Of a DNA stretch of 64,000 bases, positions 44,619 to 54,513 are shown in pieces (positions within the stretch are counted from its first letter, which is position 1; each line of letters opens with the position of its first letter). The position numbers and the translations under genes are program-made. Below the pieces are notes generated by a model. The model was not told the DNA's origin, made no database searches, and worked only from the letters and a program-made list of their open reading frames with translations. Source of the DNA: Microbulbifer rhizosphaerae. GTDB lineage: Bacteria; Pseudomonadota; Gammaproteobacteria; Pseudomonadales; Cellvibrionaceae. The stretch covers positions 124,001-188,000 of the forward strand of contig NZ_JACHWZ010000003.1 of NCBI RefSeq assembly GCF_014191725.1, read 5' to 3'.

Positions 44619-44756
44619 CACCCTCCGGGCAGCCTCCGGCTGCGCAAAACGGCTGTCCTGCCGTTTAGTTATTCGGGCCATCCATGGCCCTCACCCTCCG
44701 GGCGGCCTTCATCTGCGCAAAACGGCTGTCCTGCCGTTTTGTTATCCCGTTAAAAG
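44619..44756. repeat. two direct copies of a hairpin-bearing repeat
   Basis: CACCCTCCGGGC followed by CTGCGCAAAACGGCTGTCC and TGCCGTTT occurs twice, about 70 bases apart. Each copy contains AAACGG-ctgtcctg-CCGTTT as a small hairpin. Confidence 0.75.
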
Positions 44757-44853
44757 AAATTGGCGCCAAATAGCTCTTTAATCAGGTTCATTTCATAGGA
44801 ATTGCGTCCAAACTGCGTATGATGAATCCCAACAACCGCAGTTCGCAATTGGA

Positions 44854-46155
44854 ATGACGATGCTGGTGCATGAGGCTGATATCAAAGCCCAGACTGAGAC
44901 ACAGGCCGAGCTTCTCACCCGTTATCGGCGCATTCGTGGGGAAACGGAGCAGTTGGTGGACCCGCTTTCCGCGGAAGACATGCAGCTCCAGTCCATGCCC
45001 GATGCCAGCCCGAGTAAATGGCATCTGGCCCACACCACCTGGTTCTTCGAAACCTTTATCCTTCAGCCTAACCTGCCGGATTACCGACTGTTCGACCCCG
45101 ACTACCACCACCTTTTCAACTCCTACTACAACAGCCTGGGCACACCCTTCAGCCGGCCGCAACGCGGGCTGCTGTCGCGCCCGGATCTGCATAGTGTGTT
45201 TGCTTATCGCGGCGCCGTGGACCGACAGATGAATTGGCTTCTGGCCGGGCAATCCTTGTCTCCAAACTTGGAAGCGCTGGTCGTGCTGGGCCTGAATCAC
45301 GAACAGCAGCACCAGGAACTGCTGTTGACCGATATCAAGCACGCCTTCTCCATCAATCCGGTTTTGCCCGCCTACACAGACTACAGCCCTGAGGATGATG
45401 ACAGCGTTGATACGGCAGACATGCGCTGGCTGCAAATACCCTCCGGGGAATACGCGATTGGCAGTGACGGCGACCATTTCTGTTTCGACAATGAGAGTCC
45501 ACCACACTGGCAATTGCTACAGGACTTCCAGATTGCCTCGCGCCTGGTGAGCAACGGAGAATACCTGGAGTTTATCCAGGATGGCGGCTATCGCGAGCCG
45601 CGCCTGTGGCTCTCCGACGGCTGGGCCTGGTTGCAGCAGCAACACGTCGACAAGCCGCTCTACTGGCAGCGGCGGGAAGATCGCTGGTACCAGTTCACCC
45701 TGACCGGACTGCAGCCACTGCAGGACCCCGAACCTGCCTGCCATCTCAATTTCTACGAGGCGGATGCCTACGCCACATGGGCGGGCAAACGTCTGCCTAC
45801 CGAATTCGAGTGGGAGGTTGCCGCCTGCCTGCATCACCAGCCGGACCAGTTGGCCAAAGCCAACCTGCTGGAAAAGCGCCAGTTTCGCCCCCTGGCCGCC
45901 GATCACGGGCAAACCCAGTTCCTCGGCGACCTGTGGGAGTGGACCTCCAGTGCCTACCTGCCGTATCCCGGATTCCGCGCCAGCGCCGATGCGGTGGGGG
46001 AGTACAACGGTAAGTTCATGTGCAACCAGAAAGCATTGCGCGGCGGCTCCTGCGTAACACCGGCGGACCATATCCGTATGAGTTACCGGAATTTCTTCTA
46101 TCCACACCAGTCCTGGCAGTTTACGGGTATTCGTCTTGCGGGAGATCTATTGTGA
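44854..46155 (+). CDS. egtB: ergothioneine biosynthesis protein EgtB (sulfoxide synthase)
   Basis: 433 residues. The N-terminal DinB-like domain carries the iron ligands: His60 in SKWHLAHTTWFFE and His149 and His153 in LNHEQQHQE. The C-terminal half is a formylglycine-generating-enzyme-like domain (about 190-430, GEYAIGSDGDHFCFDNE, VSNGEYLEFI, RLPTEFEWEVA, RGGSCVTP). EgtB joins trimethylhistidine to a cysteine-containing thiol with O2 to form the sulfoxide precursor of ergothioneine. It overlaps egtD by four bases. No egtC or egtE follows, so the sulfur donor may be cysteine itself and the C-S lyase is elsewhere. Confidence 0.95.
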   Translation: MTMLVHEADIKAQTETQAELLTRYRRIRGETEQLVDPLSAEDMQLQSMPDASPSKWHLAHTTWFFETFILQPNLPDYRLFDPDYHHLFNSYYNSLGTPFSRPQRGLLSRPDLHSVFAYRGAVDRQMNWLLAGQSLSPNLEALVVLGLNHEQQHQELLLTDIKHAFSINPVLPAYTDYSPEDDDSVDTADMRWLQIPSGEYAIGSDGDHFCFDNESPPHWQLLQDFQIASRLVSNGEYLEFIQDGGYREPRLWLSDGWAWLQQQHVDKPLYWQRREDRWYQFTLTGLQPLQDPEPACHLNFYEADAYATWAGKRLPTEFEWEVAACLHHQPDQLAKANLLEKRQFRPLAADHGQTQFLGDLWEWTSSAYLPYPGFRASADAVGEYNGKFMCNQKALRGGSCVTPADHIRMSYRNFFYPHQSWQFTGIRLAGDLL

Positions 46156-47120
46156 ATATGGCATTGGCACAGCGGCTCGACGCGCAGCCGGAAATCGGCG
46201 AATTTTTGCGGGACGTACTTGAAGGACTGAGCGAACAACAGAAAACCCTGCCGTGTAAATATCTCTACGACGAAACCGGTTCCCGCCTGTTCGAGCAGAT
46301 CTGCGAACTGGACGACTACTATCTCACCCGTACCGAAGCCACGATTTTCGAGGAAAATCTCGGCGAGATGGCCACCTGCATTGGCCCCGAAGCGCTGATC
46401 GTTGAGCCCGGTGCGGGCAACTGCGAAAAGATCCAGCCGCTACTCGAGGAATTGGAATCTCCCAGCGGCTATATGCCCATCGATATTTCCCCGGAAATCC
46501 TCCTCACCGCACGGGATGCCATTAAAGAGCGGCTGCCCCAGATCCGGGTCCACGCTACCGTCGGCGACTTCACCCAGCACAGCGCTTGGCATGCCCTGGA
46601 AAACAACGGCGGTGACAGGCGGGTGATTTTCTTTCCCGGTTCTACCATTGGCAATTTCAATCCGGAACAGGCCAGGGCACTGCTGCGGAATTTTTCCTCA
46701 CACCTGGAGGCCGGTGACGGCCTGCTGATCGGCACTGACCTGGTAAAAGATTCTGTGATTCTGGAGCGCGCCTATTGTGACAGCGAACATGTGACCGAGG
46801 CTTTCAATAAAAACCTGCTGGTGCGTATCAACGGTGAACTGGCAGGGGACTTTGACCCCAATCTCTTCGCTCACCGCGCCTTTTATCACCCGTTGCGCCA
46901 ACGGGTGGAAATGCACCTTGTCAGCCTGAAAGACCAAGCAGTGCATATCGCTGGTGAAACAATCCGGTTCAAAGAGGGAGAGACCATTCACACGGAGAAC
47001 AGCCACAAATACTCCCTCGACGATTTTCATAATCTGCTTACGGAAACCGGCTACATTCCACAGAAGCACTGGTGTGATGGACGGCGACATTACGCTATCC
47101 ATTACGCTCGTGTAAGCTGA
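46152..47120 (+). CDS. egtD: L-histidine N-alpha-methyltransferase EgtD
   Basis: 322 residues from the GTG at 46152, which has GGAG seven bases upstream and overlaps the egtB stop as GTGA; an ATG at 46158 is the alternative. EgtD methylates histidine three times with SAM to hercynine, the substrate of EgtB. Family motifs are KTLPCKYLYDETGSRLFEQI, LDDYYLTRTE, VEPGAGNCEKIQ, the ISPEIL stretch and FFPGSTIGNF. The length is that of the mycobacterial enzyme. egtBD form a translationally coupled pair. Confidence 0.96.
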   Translation: MNMALAQRLDAQPEIGEFLRDVLEGLSEQQKTLPCKYLYDETGSRLFEQICELDDYYLTRTEATIFEENLGEMATCIGPEALIVEPGAGNCEKIQPLLEELESPSGYMPIDISPEILLTARDAIKERLPQIRVHATVGDFTQHSAWHALENNGGDRRVIFFPGSTIGNFNPEQARALLRNFSSHLEAGDGLLIGTDLVKDSVILERAYCDSEHVTEAFNKNLLVRINGELAGDFDPNLFAHRAFYHPLRQRVEMHLVSLKDQAVHIAGETIRFKEGETIHTENSHKYSLDDFHNLLTETGYIPQKHWCDGRRHYAIHYARVS

Positions 47121-47356
47121 CGGGAGCGGGAAATTTTCCCACTCTTCCCTGCAAATCCATGCCAATTCAAATAGATTTACGCCAAAACCCCTTAATTTAG
47201 CCGGACATTATTGGTGCAAAAGGTAAAATCAATTGGCAGCCTTTGATTATTTGCGCTATTGGATTACAGGCTTTTCGCAGTAGTAGCGCGCAGTCCCCGT
47301 CGCTTGTAAAGCTTCATCCAAATAATACGGAAGCCATCTCAGAGCGGAGGAGATCC

Positions 47357-48757
47357 ATGTCAATTATCACTTCCAGACCGACCGTTGTACGGCTGGCCCT
47401 GATCGCATCATTCATTTTTTCCCCACAGACACTGGCGCAGGATGAAGCCCCGCCCAGCAGCTACATGCCCGTAGTGGATAAGGAGAGTTTCAGCGACACA
47501 CTTAAGCGTATGCGGGAGGAGAAACCCTCCGTTGAGAAGCGTCACAAGGAACTGCTCAACAAACGCTATGACCTGTCCGACAAGCCGGCGCAAGGGGTCA
47601 CCATGAGCGGGGGCAAAGCCGTGCAGGGCGGTGTACGCGTCAAGCTGCCTCGCGGCACCAGTTGGGAGGATCTGGCAAAGATGTCACCGGAGAATATCCG
47701 GGAAAAAGAACTCTGGCCCGAAGGCTTCTACCCACTGCCACACCCCAACCAGAACGAAGGCGGGATGTTGTTTCCCCAATTCCACATCGACGCGATAAAG
47801 GACCAGGAGGGCAGGGACCTCACCCGTTTCGACCTGGACTTCCTGCTGCCGGACACCTTTCTGCCGGAGTTCCCGCCACCCATCTTCCTTACCACCAGGC
47901 CGGACCTCGGCGATGTCTCCCAGGGCAAGGCTGTCACCCTGACCAACTTTTTCGAGCTGTTCAATGGCATTCTCAATCCAAAACAGCTGGAGGGGATGCG
48001 GCTGCTGGTGACGCCTTTCCCGCAACAGCAATTCAATGCCACCGCCGACCGGCGCTCGGAAAAACCCAGCCTGGGTGTCGCCTGCCTGGACTGCCATATC
48101 AACGGGCACACCAACGCCGCCACCCACCTTGTGGGTGATATCCGGCCGCAGAAGCACCGGCACCGTATCGACACTCCCACATTGCGCGGAGTGAATATCC
48201 AGCGGCTGTTCGGCTCCCAACGGGCCCTGAAAAGTGTGGAAGATTTCACTGAATTCGAGCAGCGCGCCGCGTACTTCGACGGCGACCCGGTAATCGCCAC
48301 CAAGAAAGGCGTCAATATCCTGGAGCGGGGTAGCCAGGTGCATTTTATGGCTGAGGTGCAGGAGCTATTCGACTTTCCCCCGGCGCCCAAACTGAACCTG
48401 CTCGGGCGGCTGGATAAGAACAAGGCCACCGAGCAGGAACTGCGCGGCGAAGAGATTTTTTTCGGTAAAGGCCAGTGCTCGGCCTGCCATACCCCGCCTT
48501 ACTTTACCGACAACCTGATGCACAACCTGCGCACGGAGCGCTTCTTCAAGCCCAAAATGATCAACGGCCGCCTGGCCAGCGCCGACGGCCCCATCAAGAC
48601 CTTCCCCCTGCGCGGCATCAAGGATTCGCCCCCCTACTTGCACGACGGCCGGCTGATGACCCTGGATGACACCGTCGAGTTCTTCAACATCGTACTGGGC
48701 ACCCAGCTGACTGAGCAGGATAAGAAAGACCTGGTGGCTTACATGTATACTCTATAA
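47357..48757 (+). CDS. periplasmic dihaem cytochrome c, MauG/cytochrome c peroxidase-related
   Basis: 466 residues from the ATG at 47357 with GGAGGAG upstream; the frame extends to 47243 without support. A signal peptide (about 1-28, TLAQ) is followed by two haem c motifs, CLDCH near 243 and CSACH near 374, and the C-terminal segment PLRGIKDSPPYLHDGRLMTLDDTVEFFN seen in MauG/CCP relatives. It is a periplasmic redox protein, perhaps reducing peroxide or modifying a protein. The first haem lies unusually far from the N-terminus (about 240 residues), unlike classical CCP, so the exact activity is open. Confidence 0.85.
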   Translation: MSIITSRPTVVRLALIASFIFSPQTLAQDEAPPSSYMPVVDKESFSDTLKRMREEKPSVEKRHKELLNKRYDLSDKPAQGVTMSGGKAVQGGVRVKLPRGTSWEDLAKMSPENIREKELWPEGFYPLPHPNQNEGGMLFPQFHIDAIKDQEGRDLTRFDLDFLLPDTFLPEFPPPIFLTTRPDLGDVSQGKAVTLTNFFELFNGILNPKQLEGMRLLVTPFPQQQFNATADRRSEKPSLGVACLDCHINGHTNAATHLVGDIRPQKHRHRIDTPTLRGVNIQRLFGSQRALKSVEDFTEFEQRAAYFDGDPVIATKKGVNILERGSQVHFMAEVQELFDFPPAPKLNLLGRLDKNKATEQELRGEEIFFGKGQCSACHTPPYFTDNLMHNLRTERFFKPKMINGRLASADGPIKTFPLRGIKDSPPYLHDGRLMTLDDTVEFFNIVLGTQLTEQDKKDLVAYMYTL

Positions 48758-48859
48758 CCTCTTTCCCAGGGCCCGGCAGTTCGGAGGAACAGCCGGGTTC
48801 CCACTTTGGTTCCGAGGCAAAACCCGGTAAGGTGCGCGCTCGACTTGCTGGAACCTGCA

Positions 48860-49864
48860 ATGAGTAAGAAGTTCGCCCCCGCGGCCGGGCTCGGCAACTG
48901 CCATCTGCAAACGTTGTTTCCCCGATTCCACCGGCCCAGGCCCTGGGTTGAGACCCTTTGCATCTGGTATCCGACCCCGGATCACGACCGACTGGCACTG
49001 CACACTCCGGCAGCCCTGGTGGACGACCCGCAGCGCCCACTGGTTCTGGTGTTGCACGGCCTGGAGGGTTCTGTGGATTCCCCCTATGTCCAGGGGCTGA
49101 TGTCAGCCCTGCTGGAGCGGCACTATCAGGTGGCGGTGATGCATTTCCGCGGCTGTGGTGGCGTCCCCAACCAGCTGGTGCGGGCTTACCACAGTGGTGA
49201 CAGCGACGATCCCCGCTGGCTGGCGGGAGAGCTGAAAAAGCAGTTACCCAATACCCCGCTGATGGCTGTGGGCTACTCCCTGGGCGGCAACGTCCTGTTG
49301 AAGTGGCTGGCCGAGGACGGCGAGGGCAGTCCACTGACCGCCGCGGTGGCAGTATCCGCGCCCATGGACCTGAGTGCCTGCAGCCGACGTATAGACTCCG
49401 GACTATCGCGCCTCTATCAGCGGCATCTGCTGGCCAGCCTGAAAGCCACCCTGCAGCGGAAGGCAACCAATCCGCAACTGGCCGCGACCCTGCCGAACCT
49501 GGAGGACCCGCGCAATTTCCGCAACTTCCGGCAGTTCGACAACGCCTTTACCGCACCCCTGCATGGGTTCCGGGACGCGGACGATTACTACACCCGAGCC
49601 TCAAGCAAGCCGCTACTCAAGCATATCGCCAAGCCAACGCTGATTATTCATGCGATCGACGATCCTTTTATCTGTCCATCGGCGATTCCGGGCAAAAGGG
49701 AAGTCAGTCCTCAAGTACAGCTTGATATTAGCGAGCAGGGCGGGCATGTTGGCTTTGTCAGCGGCAGCCTGTGGCGACCACACTACTGGCTGGAGTCGCG
49801 GATTCCCGATTTTCTGGCCGATTACAAAGATATACACTCATCTGGTAAAAGCTCAGCAGTATGA
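48860..49864 (+). CDS. YheT-family alpha/beta hydrolase
   Basis: 334 residues from the ATG at 48860. The N-terminus [14 protein letters not shown] is diagnostic of the YheT/ABHD1-3 group. The fold has the oxyanion region [14 protein letters not shown], nucleophile Ser in VGYSLGGN, acid Asp in IHAIDDPFI and the His in GGHVGF. Family members are esterases with poorly known substrates, possibly lipids. The stop codon overlaps the maeA ATG as ATGA, so the two are co-translated, an unexpected pairing. Confidence 0.92.
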   Translation: MSKKFAPAAGLGNCHLQTLFPRFHRPRPWVETLCIWYPTPDHDRLALHTPAALVDDPQRPLVLVLHGLEGSVDSPYVQGLMSALLERHYQVAVMHFRGCGGVPNQLVRAYHSGDSDDPRWLAGELKKQLPNTPLMAVGYSLGGNVLLKWLAEDGEGSPLTAAVAVSAPMDLSACSRRIDSGLSRLYQRHLLASLKATLQRKATNPQLAATLPNLEDPRNFRNFRQFDNAFTAPLHGFRDADDYYTRASSKPLLKHIAKPTLIIHAIDDPFICPSAIPGKREVSPQVQLDISEQGGHVGFVSGSLWRPHYWLESRIPDFLADYKDIHSSGKSSAV

Positions 49865-51540
49865 ACGACCCAATCAAACGCCCCCTCTATATTCCCCACG
49901 CCGGCCCCTCCTTACTGGAAATGCCCCTGTTGAATAAGGGCAGCGCATTTACCCTGGAGGAGCGCCTGGAGTTCAACCTGATCGGCCTGCTGCCGAACAA
50001 CGTCGAGAACATTAAAGAGCAGGCCCATCGGGCCTATCACCAGTACCTCAAATGCAAGAACGACCTGGATCGCCATATCTACCTGCGCGCAATCCAGGAC
50101 GATAACGAGACGCTGTTTTTCCGCCTGATCGAAGCCCACATCGAAGAGATGCTGCCGATCATCTACACCCCGACGGTGGGCGAGGCCTGCGAGGAGTTTT
50201 CCAAGATCTATCGCAACCACCGCGGCCTGTTTATCTCCTATCCCGACCGGGAACACATGGACGATATCCTGCGCAGCGCCACCAAGGACAACGTAAAAGT
50301 CATCGTGGTCACTGACGGGGAGCGCATTCTCGGGCTCGGCGACCAGGGCATCGGCGGCATGGGAATCCCCATCGGCAAGCTCTCCCTGTACAGCGCCTGT
50401 GGCGGTATCAGCCCGGCCAACACCCTGCCGATCATGCTCGACGTAGGCACCAATAACAAAGAACTGCTGAAAGACCCCATGTACATGGGATGGCGTCACG
50501 AGCGAATTTCCCAGGCGGAGTACGACGACTTTATCGCCCAGTTTATCGATGCGGTGAAGCGACGATGGCCCAACGTACTGCTGCAGTTCGAGGACTTCGC
50601 CCAGAAGAACGCCATGCCTCTGCTGGAAAAGTATCGCGACCAGCTCTGCTGTTTCAACGACGATATCCAGGGCACCGCGGCGGTTTGCGTGGGCACCATA
50701 CTGTCGGCGTGCCAGGCGAAAGGTGAAAAAATCGGAGATCAAAAGGTTGTTTTGGTGGGCGCCGGCTCCGCCGGCTGCGGTATTGCAGAGCAGATTATCA
50801 AAGCAATGATAGACCAGGGGTTAACGGATACCGAGGCCAGAGCCCGTCTTTTCATGGTGGATCGCAACGGCCTTCTCACTACGGATATGGACGGCCTCTA
50901 CGATTTCCAAGCCAGGCTGGCCCGGGACCCGAAAGACCAGGAGGGCGTAAGTGTCTGGAGTCTCCAACAAATCATCGGGCAGGTCAAACCCACTGTACTG
51001 ATCGGTGTTTCAGGGCAGGGCGGCCTGTTTACCCAGGGTATTATCGAGACCATGCAGGCGGGTTGTGCAAGGCCGGTGGTGCTGCCGCTGTCCAACCCAA
51101 CATCCCGGGCCGAAGCCACTCCGGAACAAATCCTGACATGGACAAACGGTCAGGCGCTCGTCGCCACCGGAAGCCCTTTCAAACCGGTAACAGTGAACGG
51201 AGAAACCTATCCGGCCGCCCAGTGTAACAATGTCTATATTTTTCCCGGTGTCGGCCTCGGAGTGATCGCCGCGGGCGCCACAAGGGTGACGGAATCCATG
51301 CTGATGGCCGCCTCCAAAGCTCTCGCCAGCCAGGCGCCGATCAATACCACCGGTGAGAATATCCTGCTTCCCCGGCTGTCGGAGATTCGCGAGCTGAGCA
51401 AGAAAATTGCCTTTGACGTGGCCCGCCAGGCTCAGAGTGACGGCGTCGCCCTGGTCAGCGAGGCCGAGGATCTGGTGTCCGCGATCGAGCAGAACTTCTG
51501 GTATCCCCGCTATCGGCAATACCGGCGGCGGTCCTTCTAG
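49861..51540 (+). CDS. maeA: NAD-dependent malic enzyme
   Basis: 559 residues, close to E. coli SfcA/MaeA (565). It decarboxylates malate to pyruvate with NAD. Conserved blocks are [13 protein letters not shown], the [21 protein letters not shown] region, the divalent-metal segment FEDFAQKNA and [11 protein letters not shown], and the NAD Rossmann motif [14 protein letters not shown]. It complements the glyoxylate-shunt genes in this window by returning malate to pyruvate. It overlaps the preceding hydrolase gene by four bases and is the last core gene before the mobile region. Confidence 0.96.
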   Translation: MNDPIKRPLYIPHAGPSLLEMPLLNKGSAFTLEERLEFNLIGLLPNNVENIKEQAHRAYHQYLKCKNDLDRHIYLRAIQDDNETLFFRLIEAHIEEMLPIIYTPTVGEACEEFSKIYRNHRGLFISYPDREHMDDILRSATKDNVKVIVVTDGERILGLGDQGIGGMGIPIGKLSLYSACGGISPANTLPIMLDVGTNNKELLKDPMYMGWRHERISQAEYDDFIAQFIDAVKRRWPNVLLQFEDFAQKNAMPLLEKYRDQLCCFNDDIQGTAAVCVGTILSACQAKGEKIGDQKVVLVGAGSAGCGIAEQIIKAMIDQGLTDTEARARLFMVDRNGLLTTDMDGLYDFQARLARDPKDQEGVSVWSLQQIIGQVKPTVLIGVSGQGGLFTQGIIETMQAGCARPVVLPLSNPTSRAEATPEQILTWTNGQALVATGSPFKPVTVNGETYPAAQCNNVYIFPGVGLGVIAAGATRVTESMLMAASKALASQAPINTTGENILLPRLSEIRELSKKIAFDVARQAQSDGVALVSEAEDLVSAIEQNFWYPRYRQYRRRSF

Positions 51541-51620
51541 AAGCTTTTTCAGAACTACCTTGCGAGCGCCGGCAACGACCGGCGTTCGCCGGGGCTGCTT
51601 TCGAGATAGCGAGACGCCAC

Positions 51621-51639
51621 GCAGAGGTGGAGCCTCTGC
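51621..51639. repeat. inverted repeat GCAGAGG-N5-CCTCTGC beside the recombinase gene
   Basis: Seven-base arms flank TGGAG, eight bases after the recombinase stop codon. It has no T run, so it is either a weak terminator stem or a recombinase core-type site. Confidence 0.4.
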
Positions 51640-51646
51640 TGTCGCT

Positions 51647-52645
51647 TTAAATCAGCGCTGCCATTTTTTCCATCAGGATGATGGTGGCATTGTCGGTAAG
51701 ACGCTGCCCCTCTTCGATATATTCCCACACCGTGGCATCGCTTTTCCATCCACCCTGCTTCTTGATCAGTTCAAAGTCCACCTTCTCTCGGGCAGCCGAT
51801 GTCGATAGTCCGCGGCGAAAACTGTGGCTGCTTAAACTGGCAACAAAATCAAAGCCACAGGAAGTGCCAAGGCTTTTCAGTAGATCATTGACTGCACCCG
51901 GGCTCAGCTGTTTTGGCCGGACCTGGTCCCAGCGGTTGACCGAACGAAATACCGGGCCCTCAGTAATAGCCGCCCCATCCAGCCAACGCCTGAGGGCAGT
52001 GGCAGGACAGATTTGCTTGTCTCCAAAGGGCAGCGCGCGGGTCAACCCTTCCCCGTCTTGATCGGTCTTGGACTTTGGCAATCGGATAACAAGCCCTTCA
52101 TCCTCCCACACCAGGTCAGAAACCTGTATCGCCACGAGTTCACTGCGCCGGAAGGCCCCGAAAAAGCCCGTGAGCAATAGAGCGAGATCCCGCAACTTCT
52201 TCTTTGTCTCCGGAAGCCCCCGTAAATGGCTGGTCATTGCCGCGATATGCTGAAGACGCAGCGCTTTAGCCTTCTGTTTTGGCGTGCCATGTATACGCCG
52301 AATGCCTTCCATCGTTTTCTGTACCAGGGGGTCGTTAACCGGATTGGCAAAGCCTTGGTACTGATGCCATTGACCAATGGCCGTGAGGTGTAGATCCAGT
52401 GTGCGCGAGTTGACCTCCTTGATACGGCTGAGCAAATAACGAATAACCACCTGGCTATCGGCAGGAAGTCTTCCTCCCCACTTCTCGAACTGCCGGACCG
52501 CTGATCGGTAGGCTTTGCGGGTGTTATCTGACGTTGCCGCGCGCAGGTACTTCTGTACTTCTTCTCCAGATTGCAATTCCCGCGCACTTGTCGACGTACT
52601 TATGAAGAGGGATGGCGATTGTGAGAGTGGGTGTTCTTTGTTCAT
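51647..52645 (-). CDS. tyrosine recombinase/integrase
   Basis: 332 residues. An N-terminal SAM-like core-binding domain (about 25-115) precedes the catalytic domain with Arg166 in FRRSEL, Lys in KSKTDQDG, His274-x-x-Arg277 in SHSFRRG, Trp300 in the second-His position (KKQGGWKS) and nucleophile Tyr309 in VWEYIEEG. All catalytic positions appear intact, so it should be active. It has the same orientation as the transposition operon and lies 437 bases beyond tniQ, where Tn5053-like elements keep res and a resolvase. It could be the resolvase of this element, or an unrelated integrase. GC content is near 50%. Confidence 0.92.
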   Translation of the reverse strand: MNKEHPLSQSPSLFISTSTSARELQSGEEVQKYLRAATSDNTRKAYRSAVRQFEKWGGRLPADSQVVIRYLLSRIKEVNSRTLDLHLTAIGQWHQYQGFANPVNDPLVQKTMEGIRRIHGTPKQKAKALRLQHIAAMTSHLRGLPETKKKLRDLALLLTGFFGAFRRSELVAIQVSDLVWEDEGLVIRLPKSKTDQDGEGLTRALPFGDKQICPATALRRWLDGAAITEGPVFRSVNRWDQVRPKQLSPGAVNDLLKSLGTSCGFDFVASLSSHSFRRGLSTSAAREKVDFELIKKQGGWKSDATVWEYIEEGQRLTDNATIILMEKMAALI

Positions 52646-53082
52646 TTGGGAAATGTGTCACCGAAAGGCCGCATTTGTACTGACAGTGGATGCCCAAGTG
52701 CAGATGGACACAAAGTTGGCAGTAAGTCTTTGATCTATAAGCAAATGCAATTGTGAATTTTCAAGAAAATAAGGAAAAAAAGCCTGATACACGCGGTTTG
52801 GCTGGTGGTCATGGAATTTCAAGTAAAACTGGAAAATTGGAATCCACCCTGGAAGGGTTTGGCGCCACTAATAGCGTGATTCGCTATTCCACGTGCTAGA
52901 TCGGGCCTTCGAGCAAAGGCTAAGCGGGGCTATATTGGATAGTTAATATTGATTAGAGGTGGGTGGTAAATAGAAATTGACATTTAATGCTGCCTGGAGC
53001 TGATACAGCCAAAGGTAAATAGCCAGTGCCGTTTGACAGTCAGTTAGCGTAGAAGTCTCAATGCGGAAGTTAGTTTGGATAA
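52646..53082. other. 437-base non-coding gap between tniQ and the recombinase
   Basis: No gene is supported. The sequence is AT-richer than the core. It contains a 19-base inverted repeat at 52870-52888 and three loosely similar motifs, GACAGTGGATG near 52680, GGCAGTAAGTC near 52722 and GACAGTCAGTTAG near 53036. The gap sits where res lies in Tn5053/Tn402 elements, and could also include the transposon end. Confidence 0.5.
52870..52888. repeat. inverted repeat AATAGCG-N5-CGCTATT, candidate recombination core
   Basis: Perfect seven-base arms around TGATT. It has the same 7-5-7 layout as the repeat at 51621-51639, though a different sequence, and lies about 225 bases upstream of the recombinase start. 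Confidence 0.4.
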
Positions 53083-54513
53083 TTATTTGACTGTATACAG
53101 CTCAATGTCGTCAAAGGAAATTTTTCCGATATTTTCCGGGATTATGCATACTCCTTCATTCTGTGATAGCTGAAGGAAAGCGTAAGAATTTCTATTCCAT
53201 GAATATGGAGTGGAGTCTTGTGGAATATATCTGAATATTTCACAGGTATTTCCATGTTTCTGTAAAACATAATTCAATGAGTCTAAATAAAATAGTAGCG
53301 TTCGAAATATCTTCCAAAGATCGGATTCGTAAAGCCATTTTTGAATGCTTTCTGGTGTTGCATATATTACCATTTCATTAATGTTTCCAGGAATTTTATA
53401 TTCTTTGTATTCAAAAAAATATATTCCGTCCATTATACAAGGCGTTAACGGCATATTTTCGACATTGGCACAGTAAAAATACTCACTACCATAGTGTTGT
53501 GCTTTTCCATTATTACTTTTCCGACATTCGCAAACTATGCTTAACCATATTTTATAAGTCGTTTTTAAAAGATTTTCCAATGATGATATTCTTTCGCCTA
53601 AATCCAAAAATCTATTTATTGGTTTACTTGGATTAATGCCAAACTTCAGCTCGGCGGCCTGGCATATTCTTTCATGGACACTTATTCTAATTTCTAACTT
53701 TGACGCATTGCTGTACGTAAATGGGGTTCTTTTTATTTTCACCTTTTGGAGTATTTCAAATCGTTTCATTATTGTTTTTGGCAGGGCCACATCTAAAGAT
53801 TGGAACCCATCTTTATATTCTCTTCCTAGTTCAGACATTATAGCAGGAAAGTACGGGTCGAATATGCCTATTGAGGAATGGGAATCTAAATAATTAACTG
53901 CTGCCTCAGATGATAATGTTGTTCCGTTATCCATGCCTGTATAATCATGAATTGCCCGTTCGATAAATTTGAAGGAGGATGTATCTCTTAGTTTTTCAAG
54001 TGACCCTGATTCCCTCAGGTTCTTCAAGTAAAGGTGGGTGCCACAGGTAAGACATCGCGTGCGTTTAAGCTCGCCCAGCTTCGGCCATGATTGATTACAG
54101 TCCGGACATTTTTCAATGAGATCTACTTTGTGCAGAGGACACTTGGAAAGCCAAGGCAATTCATATAGGTAGCAATGATAGCAGCGTCTGGCGCACTCTG
54201 GGCAGTTTCGGAACTTATGTGACCTCCCAAGTTGCTTAGGTTCTACGTATGGGATATTTGCTTTATCGCAAACTTCCCGCTCGAGCAGTTCCGCTAATGG
54301 GGCGCAAGATCTTAGATTAGGTGTAGGAACTATTCTGTTTAGAAATTTATATGCTTGCTGCTGAGGTATGTGGGAGAACCGTCTTTTTAATTCGCTTGTT
54401 AAGGTTTTTTGGTTCTGGAATCTATTTGCGATCAGAAATCGGCGATAAGCGTTGTAATGGCTTTCGTAAGGTTTTCTTAGGTTTAGCCCAGTATTTAAAT
54501 TAATCATGCTCAA
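53083..54513 (-). CDS. tniQ: TniQ/TnsD-family protein
   Basis: 476 residues. The N-terminal zinc-binding TniQ region is clear: CPEC (104-107), the pair Cys111/His113-Cys114, CPLH (125-128), CPDC (136-139) and CLTC (154-157). TniQ and TnsD proteins select or license the target for the transposase in Tn5053- and Tn7-type elements. The C-terminal 300 residues are rich in Lys, Ile, Tyr and Asn and have no recognisable domain; this could be the target-binding part. The start overlaps the tniB stop as ATGA. The gene is strongly AT-rich (sampled lines 27-42% GC), unlike tniA and the host genes. Confidence 0.82.
   Translation of the reverse strand: MSMINLNTGLNLRKPYESHYNAYRRFLIANRFQNQKTLTSELKRRFSHIPQQQAYKFLNRIVPTPNLRSCAPLAELLEREVCDKANIPYVEPKQLGRSHKFRNCPECARRCYHCYLYELPWLSKCPLHKVDLIEKCPDCNQSWPKLGELKRTRCLTCGTHLYLKNLRESGSLEKLRDTSSFKFIERAIHDYTGMDNGTTLSSEAAVNYLDSHSSIGIFDPYFPAIMSELGREYKDGFQSLDVALPKTIMKRFEILQKVKIKRTPFTYSNASKLEIRISVHERICQAAELKFGINPSKPINRFLDLGERISSLENLLKTTYKIWLSIVCECRKSNNGKAQHYGSEYFYCANVENMPLTPCIMDGIYFFEYKEYKIPGNINEMVIYATPESIQKWLYESDLWKIFRTLLFYLDSLNYVLQKHGNTCEIFRYIPQDSTPYSWNRNSYAFLQLSQNEGVCIIPENIGKISFDDIELYTVK

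Larger units (their letters stand above)
44254..44853. other. 600-base repeat-rich intergenic region
   Basis: No gene is supported on either strand. It begins with a small GCCTG/CAGGC hairpin, then holds a 125-base unit with perfect 22-base terminal inverted repeats (44421-44545) and two direct copies of a hairpin-bearing repeat (about 44619-44756). The last 90 bases are AT-richer and probably carry the egtB promoter. Confidence 0.6.

Noticed and set aside
44254..44853. CRISPR array or integron attC sites
   Set aside because: Only two direct copies exist, with no unique spacers of constant length and no attC core sites; they are simple hairpin repeats.
51793..51810. TGTCGATA inside the recombinase gene as the matching right transposon end
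   Set aside because: Only eight bases match the left candidate, and it would cut through an intact recombinase gene.
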